Source of the DNA: Kiloniellaceae bacterium
Lineage (GTDB): Bacteria; Pseudomonadota; Alphaproteobacteria; Kiloniellales; J153
Length of the DNA: 64,000 nucleotides
Assembly: GCA_021776115.1 (NCBI GenBank)
Contig: JAJFGN010000058.1
Span: 16,381-80,380 of the forward strand
Direction: 5' to 3'
The notes beneath the pieces were generated by a model. The model worked only from the letters and a program-made list of their open reading frames with translations. It ran no database searches and was not told the origin of the DNA. Shown piece by piece: positions 26,676 to 35,181 of this stretch. The position numbers and the translations under genes were made by a program. How positions within the stretch are numbered: the first letter of the stretch is position 1; every line of letters starts with the position of its first letter.

Positions 26676-27356
26676 CTATGCCTGCAGGCTTTCGATTAGG
26701 AGCTTGGCTGCGGCTTCCGAGGATTGTGGGTTCTGCCCCGTGATCAGCAGCCCATCGCGAACGGCAAACGAACTCCAGTTGCCGGCTTTTCGGAATTTAG
26801 CGCCCAGTTTTATGGCCCCCTGCTCCACGGAGAAGGGTACATAGTCCGACGCGCCGACTTCAAGCTCCTCACCGTCGGTGAAGGCGGTAATTTCCACGCC
26901 CTCGATCAGGTGTTTGCCATCGGCGGTTTTGGCGTGCAGCAGAGCTGCCGTGCCGTGGCAGACGGCCGCCACCGGTTTGCCCTGGGCATATAAGCTTGAA
27001 ATCAGGGCCAACGAGTGATCGTCGCTCGCCAGATCCCACAGGGGGCCATGGCCGCCGGGATAGAAGACAGCATCGAATCCGTCGGGCGTTACGTCGCTCA
27101 AACGTTTGGTTTTTTCCAACAGGTTTTGCGCCACTTTATCCTCGTCGAAGCGATGCGTGGCGTCGGTCAAGAATTGATCCTGGCGGCTGGCTGGATCCAC
27201 CGGCGGAAGTCCCCCCTTGGGCGAGGCCAGCGTAATTTCCGCACCGGCATCTAGGAAGCTGTAGTAAGGCGTGGCGAACTCCTCCAGCCAGAAGCCGGTG
27301 GGGTTGCCGGTGTCGCCGAAATCGGCGTGGGAGGTAAGGACCATCAAAATCTTCAT
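26676..27356 (-). CDS. DJ-1/PfpI family class I glutamine amidotransferase-like protein (HchA-like)
   Basis: About 226 residues from ATG at 27356, which AGGAAG precedes; an ATG two codons upstream is possible. Nucleophile elbow AVCHGTAALL with the Cys; upstream VFYPGGHGPLWDLASD supplies the Glu/His environment typical of the HchA/YDR533C class of glyoxalase III-type proteins. The N-terminal PTGFWLEEFATPYYSFLDAG is characteristic of that class. Likely roles are methylglyoxal detoxification or protein deglycation. The divergent LysR gene suggests specific regulation. Confidence 0.88.
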   Translation of the reverse strand: MKILMVLTSHADFGDTGNPTGFWLEEFATPYYSFLDAGAEITLASPKGGLPPVDPASRQDQFLTDATHRFDEDKVAQNLLEKTKRLSDVTPDGFDAVFYPGGHGPLWDLASDDHSLALISSLYAQGKPVAAVCHGTAALLHAKTADGKHLIEGVEITAFTDGEELEVGASDYVPFSVEQGAIKLGAKFRKAGNWSSFAVRDGLLITGQNPQSSEAAAKLLIESLQA

Positions 27357-27441
27357 TGTCATCTTCCTGTCGTTTGTGAACAGCGATGACGGAAAGATAA
27401 TCGTTTAATTTTCTTGGTATAATTCGCAATATACTTAACTT

Positions 27442-27464
27442 ATTGTAATATTTTCTTTTACAAT
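27442..27464. promoter_or_regulatory. Candidate LysR operator
   Basis: ATTGTAA-N9-TTACAAT is a perfect 7-bp inverted repeat in an AT-rich stretch of the divergent region between the DJ-1-like gene and the LysR gene, ten bases before the LysR ATG. Its placement suits LysR self-repression and activation of the divergent gene. TATAAT at 27418-27423 is a possible -10 element nearby. Confidence 0.45.
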
Positions 27465-27473
27465 AGAGGCCGA

Positions 27474-28346
27474 ATGTCAGACGAAATTCGAGGCATGCTG
27501 GTCTTCGCTCGGGTGGTGGAAAGCGGCAGTTTTGCTGAAGCGGCACGACGCTTGGGCGTCAGCCGCGCCGCCGTCAGCCATCAGGTAAAGCAGCTGGAGG
27601 CGCGGCTGGGGACCCGGTTGCTCCACCGCAGCACCCGCAGCCTGAGCCTGACCGATGTCGGCGCCAGCTATTACCAAAGCTGCAAGCTGATCGCCGAGGA
27701 AGCCACCTCCGCCAACCAACGCGTGCAGAGTCAGAGGGACGAACCGGTCGGGCGCATCTCGGTCACCTGTTCGACCAACTTCGGCCTCGCGCGCGTGGTG
27801 CCGGTCCTAAGTACCTTCCGGAAGCTCTATCCCAAGGTGGAACTGGACGTGGAGCTTACCGATGCCATTGTCAATCTGGTGGAAGGCGGATTTGACCTTG
27901 CGCTCCGCGCTGGCCCCCTCCCCGACTCCGGGATGATGGCGCGTAAGATCTGCAGCACCCAGCGGCATATCTGCGCCGCGCCGGATTATCTGGAAGCGAA
28001 GGGAACGCCCCACACGCTGGAAGAGCTCTCGACCCACGCCTGGGTCACCTATAGCCGCAACCCGGGGCATATCGGCCTGTTCCGCGACAGCCGGGAATAC
28101 CGCCTGAAAATCGCCGGCCCGGTGCGCACCAACAATGCCGCCGCGCGGTTGAAGTTCGTCCTGGAAGGGCATGGGTTGGGCCTGCTACCGGCCCATGAAG
28201 TCATGAGCCAGCCGGAAGGACGATTGACGATATTGCTTCCGGACTACCAGTTGACCCCGCTGGATCTCTACGCCGTGTACCCCCCCGGTGCAGCCTCCAC
28301 CATGAAGGTGCGTAAGTTGATCGACTATTTGGCGGCGCAGTTATGA
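27474..28346 (+). CDS. LysR-family transcriptional regulator
   Basis: 290 residues. The N-terminal winged helix-turn-helix is clear: FARVVESGSFAEAARRLGVSRAAVSHQVKQLEARLG, followed by TRLLHRSTRSLSLTDVG. The remainder is the periplasmic-binding-like effector domain (residues about 90-290) of the PBP2_CrgA-like type. It diverges from the DJ-1-like gene and probably controls it; inducer unknown. Confidence 0.92.
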   Translation: MSDEIRGMLVFARVVESGSFAEAARRLGVSRAAVSHQVKQLEARLGTRLLHRSTRSLSLTDVGASYYQSCKLIAEEATSANQRVQSQRDEPVGRISVTCSTNFGLARVVPVLSTFRKLYPKVELDVELTDAIVNLVEGGFDLALRAGPLPDSGMMARKICSTQRHICAAPDYLEAKGTPHTLEELSTHAWVTYSRNPGHIGLFRDSREYRLKIAGPVRTNNAAARLKFVLEGHGLGLLPAHEVMSQPEGRLTILLPDYQLTPLDLYAVYPPGAASTMKVRKLIDYLAAQL

Positions 28347-28618
28347 TGGCGGACTCACTTGAGTATGGCCGCGTGACCGGCGCGGGGCGCGCGGACGCGG
28401 AACCCGCCTTCGTCGATGCTTGGCAGGCCGCGGGAAATGAACCCGATCCCGGCTACACCTTCCTCTATCCGCCCGAGCAATGCGACAGGCGAGACAAGCG
28501 CATCGACTACTGTTTTGTCTGTTCCAAGCTCGCGGATCGTATCCGCAAGTGCTGGATCGACACCGAGGCGGAAGGCTCCGATCATCAGCCGATCTGGACC
28601 GAACTCGCCTGTAAGTAA
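28343..28618 (+). pseudogene. C-terminal fragment of an endonuclease/exonuclease/phosphatase-family protein
   Basis: An open stretch of 91 codons resembles only the end of an EEP-fold nuclease: FVDAWQAAG, GYTF, RIDYCFVCSKLADRI and the terminal SDHQPIWTEL, which carries the catalytic Asp-His pair. The N-terminal two thirds with the Glu metal ligand are absent, so this is a truncated gene. Its apparent ATG overlaps the LysR stop by chance. The end is marked by a 15-bp tandem duplication (28602-28616 and 28617-28631) that repeats the stop codon. Confidence 0.7.
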
Positions 28619-28742
28619 CTCGCCTGTAAGTAAGCTGTAACCGTCCAGCGTCGCCGATCTGCCGCGATAACGATGTCGCTGTTAGGTTCAGGGTTGAGCG
28701 TAACGCCAGGGCAGCGGTTCATCGATGCATATGATTTTGGCG

Positions 28743-29777
28743 CTATTGCGTCGGGTCCGACGAGACTCGGATCACCAGCTTGCCGAAATTCTTACCCTTG
28801 AGCAGGCCCATCAGCGCCTTGGGCGCGTTCTCGAGCCCATCGACGAAATCCTCTCGATATTTCACCCGGCCCTCGCGAATCCAAGCGCTCATGACTTGTT
28901 GAAATTCGCGCTCCTGCGCGGCGAAATCCCAGACGATGAAACCTTGAATTCTCAAACGGTTGCTGAGAACCGAGCGCATCAGCAGGGGAATTTTATTCGG
29001 TCCCTCGGGCGCCCCGGTAGCATTGTATTGGGCAATCAGCCCACAGACAGGAACCCGCGCGAAAAAATTGAACAAGGGCAAGACGGCTTCAAACACCGCG
29101 CCGCCGACATTCTCCCAATAAATATCCACGCCCTCGGGGCAGGCCCCGGCGAGTTTCTCCGCAAAGTCCGGATCGCGATGGTCGAGGCAGTCGTCGAACC
29201 CGAGGTCGTCGATGACGAACTTGCATTTCTCGGGTGAGCCGGCGACGCCTATGACGCGGCACCCTTTTATCTTTCCAATTTGCCCGACAGCGGAGCCGAC
29301 GGCGCCCGAGGCCGCGGCAACGACGAGCGTCTCACCTTCCTTCGGCTGGCCGATATTGAGAAGCCCGGTATAGGCCGTCATGCCCGGCATGCCGAGAACG
29401 CCGAGCGCCGTCGAAATGGGCGCCTTCGCGGAATCGAGCTTGCGCAGCCCCTTGCCATTGGAGAGCGCGTAGTCCTGCCAACCGGTTTGGCCGAAGACGA
29501 TGTCACCCCCGGTGAATTTCGGATGCTTCGACGCGACGACCTGACCGACCGCGCCGCCGGTCATGACGTCACCAATCCCGACCGGTTCCGCATAGGACTT
29601 CGCCGCGTTCATGCGGCCGCGCATGTAAGGGTCGAGCGAGAGATAGATTGTGCGCGTCACCACTTCGCCATCGTCTGGCGCAGGCACCGGCGTTTCCACC
29701 AACTCGAAATCGCTTTCCTTGGGGGCGCCATCCGGCCGCGCCGCCAGCAGAATCCGGCGGTTTGTTTTTCTCGTCAT
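28743..29777 (-). CDS. Zinc-free NADP-dependent oxidoreductase (MDR superfamily, CurA/leukotriene B4 dehydrogenase-like)
   Basis: 344 residues from ATG at 29777 (MTRKTNRRILL), with GGGAG upstream. The order is that of the YncB/CurA group: NRRILLAARPDGAP, SLDPYMRGRMN, the nucleotide loop VVAAASGAVGSAVGQIGK (AxGxVG), then GCRVIGVAGSPEKC. No zinc-binding cysteines are present, as expected for this group. Reduces alpha,beta-double bonds of enones with NADPH in known members; the physiological substrate here is unknown. Confidence 0.9.
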   Translation of the reverse strand: MTRKTNRRILLAARPDGAPKESDFELVETPVPAPDDGEVVTRTIYLSLDPYMRGRMNAAKSYAEPVGIGDVMTGGAVGQVVASKHPKFTGGDIVFGQTGWQDYALSNGKGLRKLDSAKAPISTALGVLGMPGMTAYTGLLNIGQPKEGETLVVAAASGAVGSAVGQIGKIKGCRVIGVAGSPEKCKFVIDDLGFDDCLDHRDPDFAEKLAGACPEGVDIYWENVGGAVFEAVLPLFNFFARVPVCGLIAQYNATGAPEGPNKIPLLMRSVLSNRLRIQGFIVWDFAAQEREFQQVMSAWIREGRVKYREDFVDGLENAPKALMGLLKGKNFGKLVIRVSSDPTQ

Positions 29778-30114
29778 GTCGTCTCCCTCAAGCGGCAATT
29801 GGAAGCGTACCGTGGCCTCCGGGCGCGTCCAGCGCTAGGCATGCGGAATGGCGCCAAGTGACCCGCCCCTAGGGTTAGTACCATATAGTCGCCGGCGCCA
29901 GGCGTGGACTCGCCCCGTTAACCCGGCATTCACCAAAAACCGTGTAAACCGGGGAAGACTGGATTAGCCGACTCGGCTGTCGGGACCGGCTAGTCGGGGC
30001 CAAGACTTGGCGCAGGGCACGACGGGGCGCCGCCCGGCCGGGCCGCAACGCCCCCGACGGCCGGTATGCGGCCGCGCGAAGGAAAGCTATCGTTTTGTTT
30101 TACGAGTGGAATAC
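29778..30114. other. Intergenic stretch before tRNA-Arg
   Basis: No gene seen. Around 29966-29996 a GC-rich imperfect hairpin (CCGACT...AGTCGG arms) could be a small RNA or terminator. The remainder is GC-rich without codon structure. Confidence 0.3.
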
Positions 30115-30191
30115 TGGCGCGCCCGGGAAGACTCGAACTCCCAACCTCCTGATCCGTAGTCAGACGCTCTATCCAATTGAGCTACGGGCGC
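30115..30191 (-). tRNA. tRNA-Arg (anticodon ACG)
   Basis: Read on the minus strand, a GCGCCCG/CGGGCGC acceptor stem encloses a D arm (GCTC...GAGC), an anticodon arm with loop CTACGGA (anticodon ACG) and a T arm with GTTCGAGTC. The discriminator is G and CCA is encoded (30115-30117). The A34 would be read as inosine, so it decodes CGU, CGC and CGA. Length 77 with CCA. Confidence 0.95.
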
Positions 30192-30447
30192 GGCGCGGGT
30201 GCGATCCGGCTGAAAACTCGGTCGCCGGACCTCAAAGCGCGCGGACATTACGCGACGCCGCTGTGCGGCGCAAGGGCTTCGCAACTGGCAGGAATCCTGG
30301 GATTCCGCTGGCTCAAGTGGGGGAAATGTGACTTGTACGCCCAGAATCCATCCAGTACTATCGCCGCTCGCTTAGGGGGGACGGGGACAATTGACTCTTA
30401 CTTATTTCAGAGTTTCATTGTTCGCGGAATAATCGGTGGGAATCTCC

Positions 30448-31635
30448 ATGTATAAAAGAGAAATCTCTCTGTTAAGACGGACCGCGCCCGTCTTGGCGAC
30501 GGTTTTTTTCTTGGGCGCCTGCACCTTTATGGACGAGGCCTTGCTCCCCTCCTTGACCGGAGAGTCCGCATCCAGCGCCCAGACACAAGCGGCCGCAAGC
30601 GCCGCGGCGCCTCAAGCCACCGCTCAAGCCCAGACTCCGCGCGCCGCACCTGCTGCGCCCGGTGGCGCCCCGTCGCTGTTCGGCAGCTCGAATTTCGAAG
30701 CGCCGGGCGTGACCAACGCGCAGCCGAGCGGCACGCATGTCGGACAAAAGATCGAGGAACTGCGCGGCGACCTGGCCCGGCTTCAGTCGCGCATGTCGGA
30801 GCACAACGGTCAACTGCAGGGCCAACGCGCCGCGGCGCGGCAAAGCGCGAACGCTTATCACAGCTTGGTCGGCGACGTTAATTCGCGCCTGCAAGTCGGC
30901 ACCACCCCCGGCAACCCGGAGCTGGTGGCCGAATGGAACCAGGCCCAGGTCGAACTGAATAAGGTCGGCGAGAGCATCTCGGTTCTCAACGCTCTTTCCA
31001 ACGAGGCCGCGTCGACCTCCGCCCTGGCGGCGTTCCTGCTGGAATCGACACGCGCGACCTTCGAGCTTCGCGGCGCCGTGGAAGAAGACCATCGCCAGCT
31101 GGCGATTCTGGAAGACGAGGTCAATAAGACGGTCGTCGTCGTCGATCGCTTGCTGAACGAACTTTCCGAGGATGTGGCGCGCACCCAGAATTACTTCACG
31201 GCGGAGCGTTCGAACCTCACCGCCATGCAGGTTGCCATCGACAACGGCGAATACATTGGCGGCAGCTTGGCGAGCCGGGCTTACGGCGTGCCCGCGCCAC
31301 CGCCGACGGGCGGCGCGGCGGCCCTGGTCGGCCAGCGTCAGCCTCTGGTGGTGATCCGTTTCGCCGACCCCAACGTCCAGTACGAGCAAGCCTTGTTCTC
31401 GGTTGTGAACCGGGCCCTGGAACGGCGGCCGAACGCCGGTTTCGATCTGGTCGCGATCACGCCGAACACCGGCTCGCCCGCGCAGATATCGCTCGCGACC
31501 ACCAAATCGCGCCGCAACGCCGAGAACGTCTTACGCTCGCTGACCAGCATGGGCCTGCCTGCCGACCGCGTCACCCTGTCCGCGACCAGCAGCGCGCAGG
31601 CCCAAGGCAACGAGGTCCACGTTTACGTGCGCTGA
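30448..31635 (+). CDS. Lipoprotein with coiled-coil body and OmpA-like C-terminal domain
   Basis: 395 residues from ATG at 30448; a GTG four codons upstream is a weaker choice. A signal peptide ends in lipobox LGAC. An Ala/Pro/Gln-rich linker (residues about 30-85) is followed by a long helical, coiled-coil-prone region (GQKIEELRGDLARLQSRM, then about 230-270). The last ~100 residues (VIRFADPNVQYEQALFSVVNRAL ... RRNAENVLRSLTSMGLPADRV) follow the pattern of OmpA/MotB peptidoglycan-binding domains, but the canonical NxxLSxxR motif is degenerate. Probable envelope-tethering protein; partner unknown. Confidence 0.75.
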   Translation: MYKREISLLRRTAPVLATVFFLGACTFMDEALLPSLTGESASSAQTQAAASAAAPQATAQAQTPRAAPAAPGGAPSLFGSSNFEAPGVTNAQPSGTHVGQKIEELRGDLARLQSRMSEHNGQLQGQRAAARQSANAYHSLVGDVNSRLQVGTTPGNPELVAEWNQAQVELNKVGESISVLNALSNEAASTSALAAFLLESTRATFELRGAVEEDHRQLAILEDEVNKTVVVVDRLLNELSEDVARTQNYFTAERSNLTAMQVAIDNGEYIGGSLASRAYGVPAPPPTGGAAALVGQRQPLVVIRFADPNVQYEQALFSVVNRALERRPNAGFDLVAITPNTGSPAQISLATTKSRRNAENVLRSLTSMGLPADRVTLSATSSAQAQGNEVHVYVR

Positions 31636-31733
31636 GGGCTCTCGCTGTAAGTCCGCCAGCTTGAACCCTGCAACGGCGTCCTAGATGCCACGAATTTCTC
31701 TTCCACCACACTAGATTCATAACCCGTAAAGTC

Positions 31734-31781
31734 GTCATGTGTGGACGGCCCCTTGCGCCGGCGGGGCCGTCCACACATGAC
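31734..31781. terminator. Very long perfect hairpin
   Basis: GTCATGTGTGGACGGCCCC (31734-31752) and its exact reverse complement (31763-31781) enclose a 10-base loop; pairing can be extended by a few bases. A 19-bp GC-rich stem about 100 bases after the lipoprotein gene could stop transcription or stabilise the message, but there is no T-run after it. Confidence 0.6.
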
Positions 31782-32779
31782 GGCAATGAATTAGAGTCGA
31801 ACTTCAGTTCCGCCGGCCCCGTTCGACTTCGCATATCTACAAGATATAGCGGCCTTGTGCGGGCACACCCCAAAATTTTGTTGACCAGGCACGTGAGCCG
31901 CTGATATCAGAGCGGCACAGGTGCATGGACGCGGGCCCATGAAAAGACCCTGACGACACGGCCCGGTTCGGCGTGACCGCTTTGGCGGATCGCCGGGCCG
32001 GGCCGTTGTTATTTCAGGTTAAAGCGGGGCGCGGGGTTACTGCGACTCATATCCCGTCTCGAACGCCAAGACTCATGACTTATCCTTCGAGACGCGTTCT
32101 TCGAACGCTCCTCGGGATGAGGCGGGTGTTCTATCCAAAAAGATTACCTCATGCTGAGCAGCCGCGCGGCGGCGTCTCGAAGCATGGCAGCCGGGTCGCG
32201 AATTCCGGGATCCGGTATCGAGAGCGGCCCAGCCCACAAATTTGCGCGGCAGGTTTCGCTAAAGCGGTATGTTTCGGGATGCGGAAATAAATGAAGGCGC
32301 CAGGTGCGCGGACGCGGGGCCCTTCGCAATGCACTCCGAAGAGTACAACCCTGACGCCTTCCGAACCCTGGGTGCCCTTGAGACCCGAATCTCCCTCTTC
32401 TTGCGGCCCCTAGGAGCCGTAGATCGGGGGGACCCTGCGATCCGAAGACCGCCCGTTTCATCTGGCTCGTTGACCCGAAAGCCACCTAACCCGACGAACC
32501 GATAACCCCAAAAGATCCTTCCGGTTCGCGCGCTTTAGATCCCGAAAGACCCAAGCACGGGAATAATGATTATTTATTTCGCTCCGGCGAACAATCGCAA
32601 ACGCAAATACTCATCGAAAATTCTGTGGACGAAACTGCGATATTTGCACAATTGCTCCACAGTTTTTTCCACAGCAACTCGTTGCCGCCGAATCGAAAAC
32701 CCTTCGCGGCGGCGTTGCCGCGCATCGCATCGTAAGCTTTAATTCGGCGACCAAGAATTTCACTGCAGGAACTTCCCGC
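31782..32779. other. Repeat-rich non-coding kilobase
   Basis: No gene is supported; open frames here lack ribosome-binding sites and codon structure. Contents: a hairpin ACGGCCCGG/CCGGGCCGT at 31958-31966 and 31998-32006, followed by T-rich sequence, terminator-like; two copies in inverted orientation of a motif ending TCTCGAAG at 32081-32124 and 32147-32187 (the latter has a GCCGCGCGGCGGC palindrome core), a type of dispersed repeat common in alphaproteobacteria; and an AT-rich tract from 32561 with three CCACAG-type motifs at 32623-32629 (inverted), 32656-32662 and 32668-32674. The 32270-32530 segment is GC-rich and unexplained and could hide a structural RNA. Confidence 0.5.
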
Positions 32780-33268
32780 ATGACAGACGCCGCCGCGCCA
32801 TCGAAAACGTTTCCGGTCTCTTGGGATCAACTGCATCGGGACGCCAAGGCCCTGGCCTGGCGTTTGATGGCAGGCGGGCCATGGCAGGGAATCGTGGCGG
32901 TCACGCGCGGCGGATTGGTTCCCGCCGCGATCGTCGCGCGCGAGCTGGAAGTTCGTTTGATCGATACTTTTTGCGTTGTCAGTTACGATGACCGTGAGAT
33001 CGGCAATGTGCGCATCCTCAAGGATGTGGAAGGCAAGGGTGAAGGCTGGCTGATCATCGACGACCTGGTCGACACCGGTCAGACCGCCAAGGTGGTTCGC
33101 GAACACTTGCCCGAGGCGCACATGGCGACCGTCTATGCAAAACCGGCCGGGCGGCCGCTGGTCGACACCTTCATTACCGAAGTGAGTCAAGACACCTGGA
33201 TTCTATTTCCCTGGGACACCGAGCTGCAGTCGGTGCCGCCACTGGCCCGCACAAAGGCGGGACTCTAG
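32780..33268 (+). CDS. gpt: Xanthine-guanine phosphoribosyltransferase
   Basis: 162-residue type I PRTase that salvages xanthine and guanine to nucleotides. The PRPP-binding motif reads [14 protein letters not shown]; an upstream PPi loop, [17 protein letters not shown], and the late [27 protein letters not shown] match E. coli Gpt closely. ATG at 32780. The stop codon TAG lies within a palindromic repeat (33266-33290). Confidence 0.95.
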   Translation: MTDAAAPSKTFPVSWDQLHRDAKALAWRLMAGGPWQGIVAVTRGGLVPAAIVARELEVRLIDTFCVVSYDDREIGNVRILKDVEGKGEGWLIIDDLVDTGQTAKVVREHLPEAHMATVYAKPAGRPLVDTFITEVSQDTWILFPWDTELQSVPPLARTKAGL

Positions 33269-33290
33269 AGCATGATCGGATCATGCTCTA
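33266..33290. repeat. Palindromic repeat TAGAGCATGATC
   Basis: TAGAGCATGATC (33266-33277), one base, then the exact reverse complement (33279-33290). The first three bases are the stop codon of gpt. A related half (TAGAGCATGATC) occurs at 63862-63873 and a diverged half (TAGAGCATGAGC) at 57303-57314. Likely a member of a dispersed alphaproteobacterial palindrome family. Confidence 0.75.
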
Positions 33291-33303
33291 ACCAAGCTCG
33301 AGA

Positions 33304-34179
33304 TTACGCGACCGATATGTTGTCGATGAGGCGTGTCGAGCCCAACCAGGCGGCGGCGAAAAGCCGCGCCGGCGGCCGGGCGCGATCAAGCGCGGCCAAA
33401 GTCTCGCCGTCGCGCAGCTCAAGATAATCGATCCGCGCGAAACCGGCGTCCTCAAGCATCCGGCGGCCCTGCTCCAGGATCGATTTGGCTGGGCCGCCCG
33501 ACGCCAGGGCGCGGGCCAGTTCGCATAGAATCCGGTAAAGCGCGGGCGCCCGGGCCCTATCTTCGCGTGAAAGATTGGCGTTGCGCGAGGACAAGGCCAG
33601 ACCGTCGGCATCCCGCGCCGTCGCCACGCTCTCTATGCGGACCGGAATATCCAGGTCCCGAGCCGCTCGACGAACCACGAGCAGTTGCTGGTAGTCCTTT
33701 TCGCCGAAAAATGCGGCGTCAGGCGCGGCCTGGCACAACAGCTTCGAGACAATCGTGCTAACCCCGTCGAAATGGCTGGGTCGCGTGGCGCCGCACAAGC
33801 AGGCGGTCAGGCCGCTCACCGTGACCGCCGTGGCAAAGCCAGGCGGATACATCTCCTCTTGCGCCGGTATGAACAGCAGATCGGCGCCGGCCTCCGAGAG
33901 CAACCTGGTGTCGCGCCCTATGTCGCTAGGATAACGCGCCAAGTCGGCGCGGTCGTCGAACTGCGTCGGGTTGACAAAGATCGTCACCGCGACGCGATGG
34001 CATTGGGCGCGCGCGGCCCCAACCAGGGCCAAATGCCCTTCGTGCAGCGCCCCCATGGTGGGCACGAGCGCGACGGTATCGCCAGCGGCCCGCCACCCGG
34101 CCACGATGCGGCGCAGATCGGCAACGCTCCTCGAAACCGCGAGCTTGACCCGGTTGTTCTTTTCTTGGGCTCCACTCAT
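33304..34179 (-). CDS. panC: Pantothenate synthetase
   Basis: ATP-dependent condensation of pantoate and beta-alanine. 291 residues. The nucleotidyl-transferase signature is present: VPTMGALHEGHLAL with the HxGH loop; NPTQFDDRADLARYP; FFGEKDYQQL and the adenylation loop LSSRNANLS. panB, its usual partner, is not adjacent. The fnr gene ends 84 bases away upstream on the same strand. Confidence 0.95.
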   Translation of the reverse strand: MSGAQEKNNRVKLAVSRSVADLRRIVAGWRAAGDTVALVPTMGALHEGHLALVGAARAQCHRVAVTIFVNPTQFDDRADLARYPSDIGRDTRLLSEAGADLLFIPAQEEMYPPGFATAVTVSGLTACLCGATRPSHFDGVSTIVSKLLCQAAPDAAFFGEKDYQQLLVVRRAARDLDIPVRIESVATARDADGLALSSRNANLSREDRARAPALYRILCELARALASGGPAKSILEQGRRMLEDAGFARIDYLELRDGETLAALDRARPPARLFAAAWLGSTRLIDNISVA

Positions 34180-34263
34180 GGTTTGGAGAGGACCTCCGAC
34201 GACGCCCGGTCGGGGCCAGTGCTGGGAAAACGGGTGGAGCGGCCGCCGCAGGATGCGGACCTT

Positions 34264-35019
34264 CTAGGCCCCTTCGGAGATGACCTCTAGGGCCGCCCGG
34301 TCCGACAACTCGACCTTTCCGTTGCTCTGCAACGCGATCGCCCCGCCTTGTTTCAACTGGGTGAAAGTGCGGCTCACGGTTTCGGTCGTCAGGCCCAGGA
34401 AGTCGCCGATATCGTTCCGGCTCATGGGAACCGAGATCGGGTTATCCTTCTGGCCGCGCTGCACCGCGCGCCGCGACAGCATGAGGAGGAACGAGGCGAC
34501 CTTCTCGCGCGCCGTCTTGCGCCCAAGCAGCAACATTTGCTCCTGCGCAACCGCCAGTTCATGGCTGGCCATGCCGAGGAGCCTGCGCTCCATCCTGGGA
34601 TAGCGCTCCAGCAAGGGCTCAAGCAGCTTCCGGGGAAAGCGGCACAAGGTCGAAAAAGTGACCGCCTCGGCGCTGTAAGCATAGGTCTCGTCGTTGGCGA
34701 GGCCTAGAAAATCGCCGGGAAACAGAAACCCGGTCATCTGCCGCCGCCCATCGGGCAGAAGCTTGTATATCTTGATCGCGCCGGCGGTCACATTGAAGAC
34801 ATGCTTGGCCGGTTCGGCCTCATCGAATAGCGGCTCCCCCGGCCCCAGTTCGACACTGGAGACGATGGCCGACATATCCGCCACCTCCCGGTCGTCCAGG
34901 GCCGCGCACAGGGTCAAGTGGCGCACATTGCAGGCACTGCACGGAGATCCGGGTCCGCCGGTCCGAGGCGCCGGGTCGGGCAAGTGAGCCGACATCTTTC
35001 TGATCTCAAAAAGCGACAT
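34264..35019 (-). CDS. fnr: Fnr-type oxygen-sensing transcriptional regulator
   Basis: 251 residues; an internal ATG at 34995 is an alternative start. CRP/FNR domain with the four cysteines expected for an oxygen-labile [4Fe-4S] cluster: Cys27, Cys30, Cys38 (C-x2-C-x7-C, the alphaproteobacterial FnrN/FnrL spacing) and Cys126. The recognition helix reads TTETVSR, matching E-x2-S-R that reads TTGAT half-sites. A matching site lies at 35141-35154, between this gene and the divergent GNAT-like gene. Likely controls low-oxygen metabolism. Confidence 0.93.
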   Translation of the reverse strand: MSLFEIRKMSAHLPDPAPRTGGPGSPCSACNVRHLTLCAALDDREVADMSAIVSSVELGPGEPLFDEAEPAKHVFNVTAGAIKIYKLLPDGRRQMTGFLFPGDFLGLANDETYAYSAEAVTFSTLCRFPRKLLEPLLERYPRMERRLLGMASHELAVAQEQMLLLGRKTAREKVASFLLMLSRRAVQRGQKDNPISVPMSRNDIGDFLGLTTETVSRTFTQLKQGGAIALQSNGKVELSDRAALEVISEGA

Positions 35020-35140
35020 AGCCGCCTGTCCGCAATTCCACAGCCTGAGGCTAATACTACACGGCGGGGGCCAGGAATCCAGCCCAACGCCGAAATTCGC
35101 TCATTATTGGGTGCGGACCAAGATCCATTGGCCCCGGCCA

Positions 35141-35154
35141 TTGATGTAGGTCAA
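35141..35154. promoter_or_regulatory. FNR/FixK-type operator
   Basis: TTGATGTAGGTCAA matches TTGAT-N4-ATCAA with one change (GTCAA is a common variant). It is 28 bases before the ATG of the gene at 35182 and 122 bases upstream of the fnr start, so it may regulate either. The half-site fits the Fnr recognition helix. Confidence 0.6.
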
Positions 35155-35181
35155 GGACGCCTTTCCCCCGAAAGGCCCAGC

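Noticed and set aside
32144..32485. Minus-strand frame of 113 codons
   Set aside because: It runs across a dispersed repeat, has no ribosome-binding site and has low-complexity composition.
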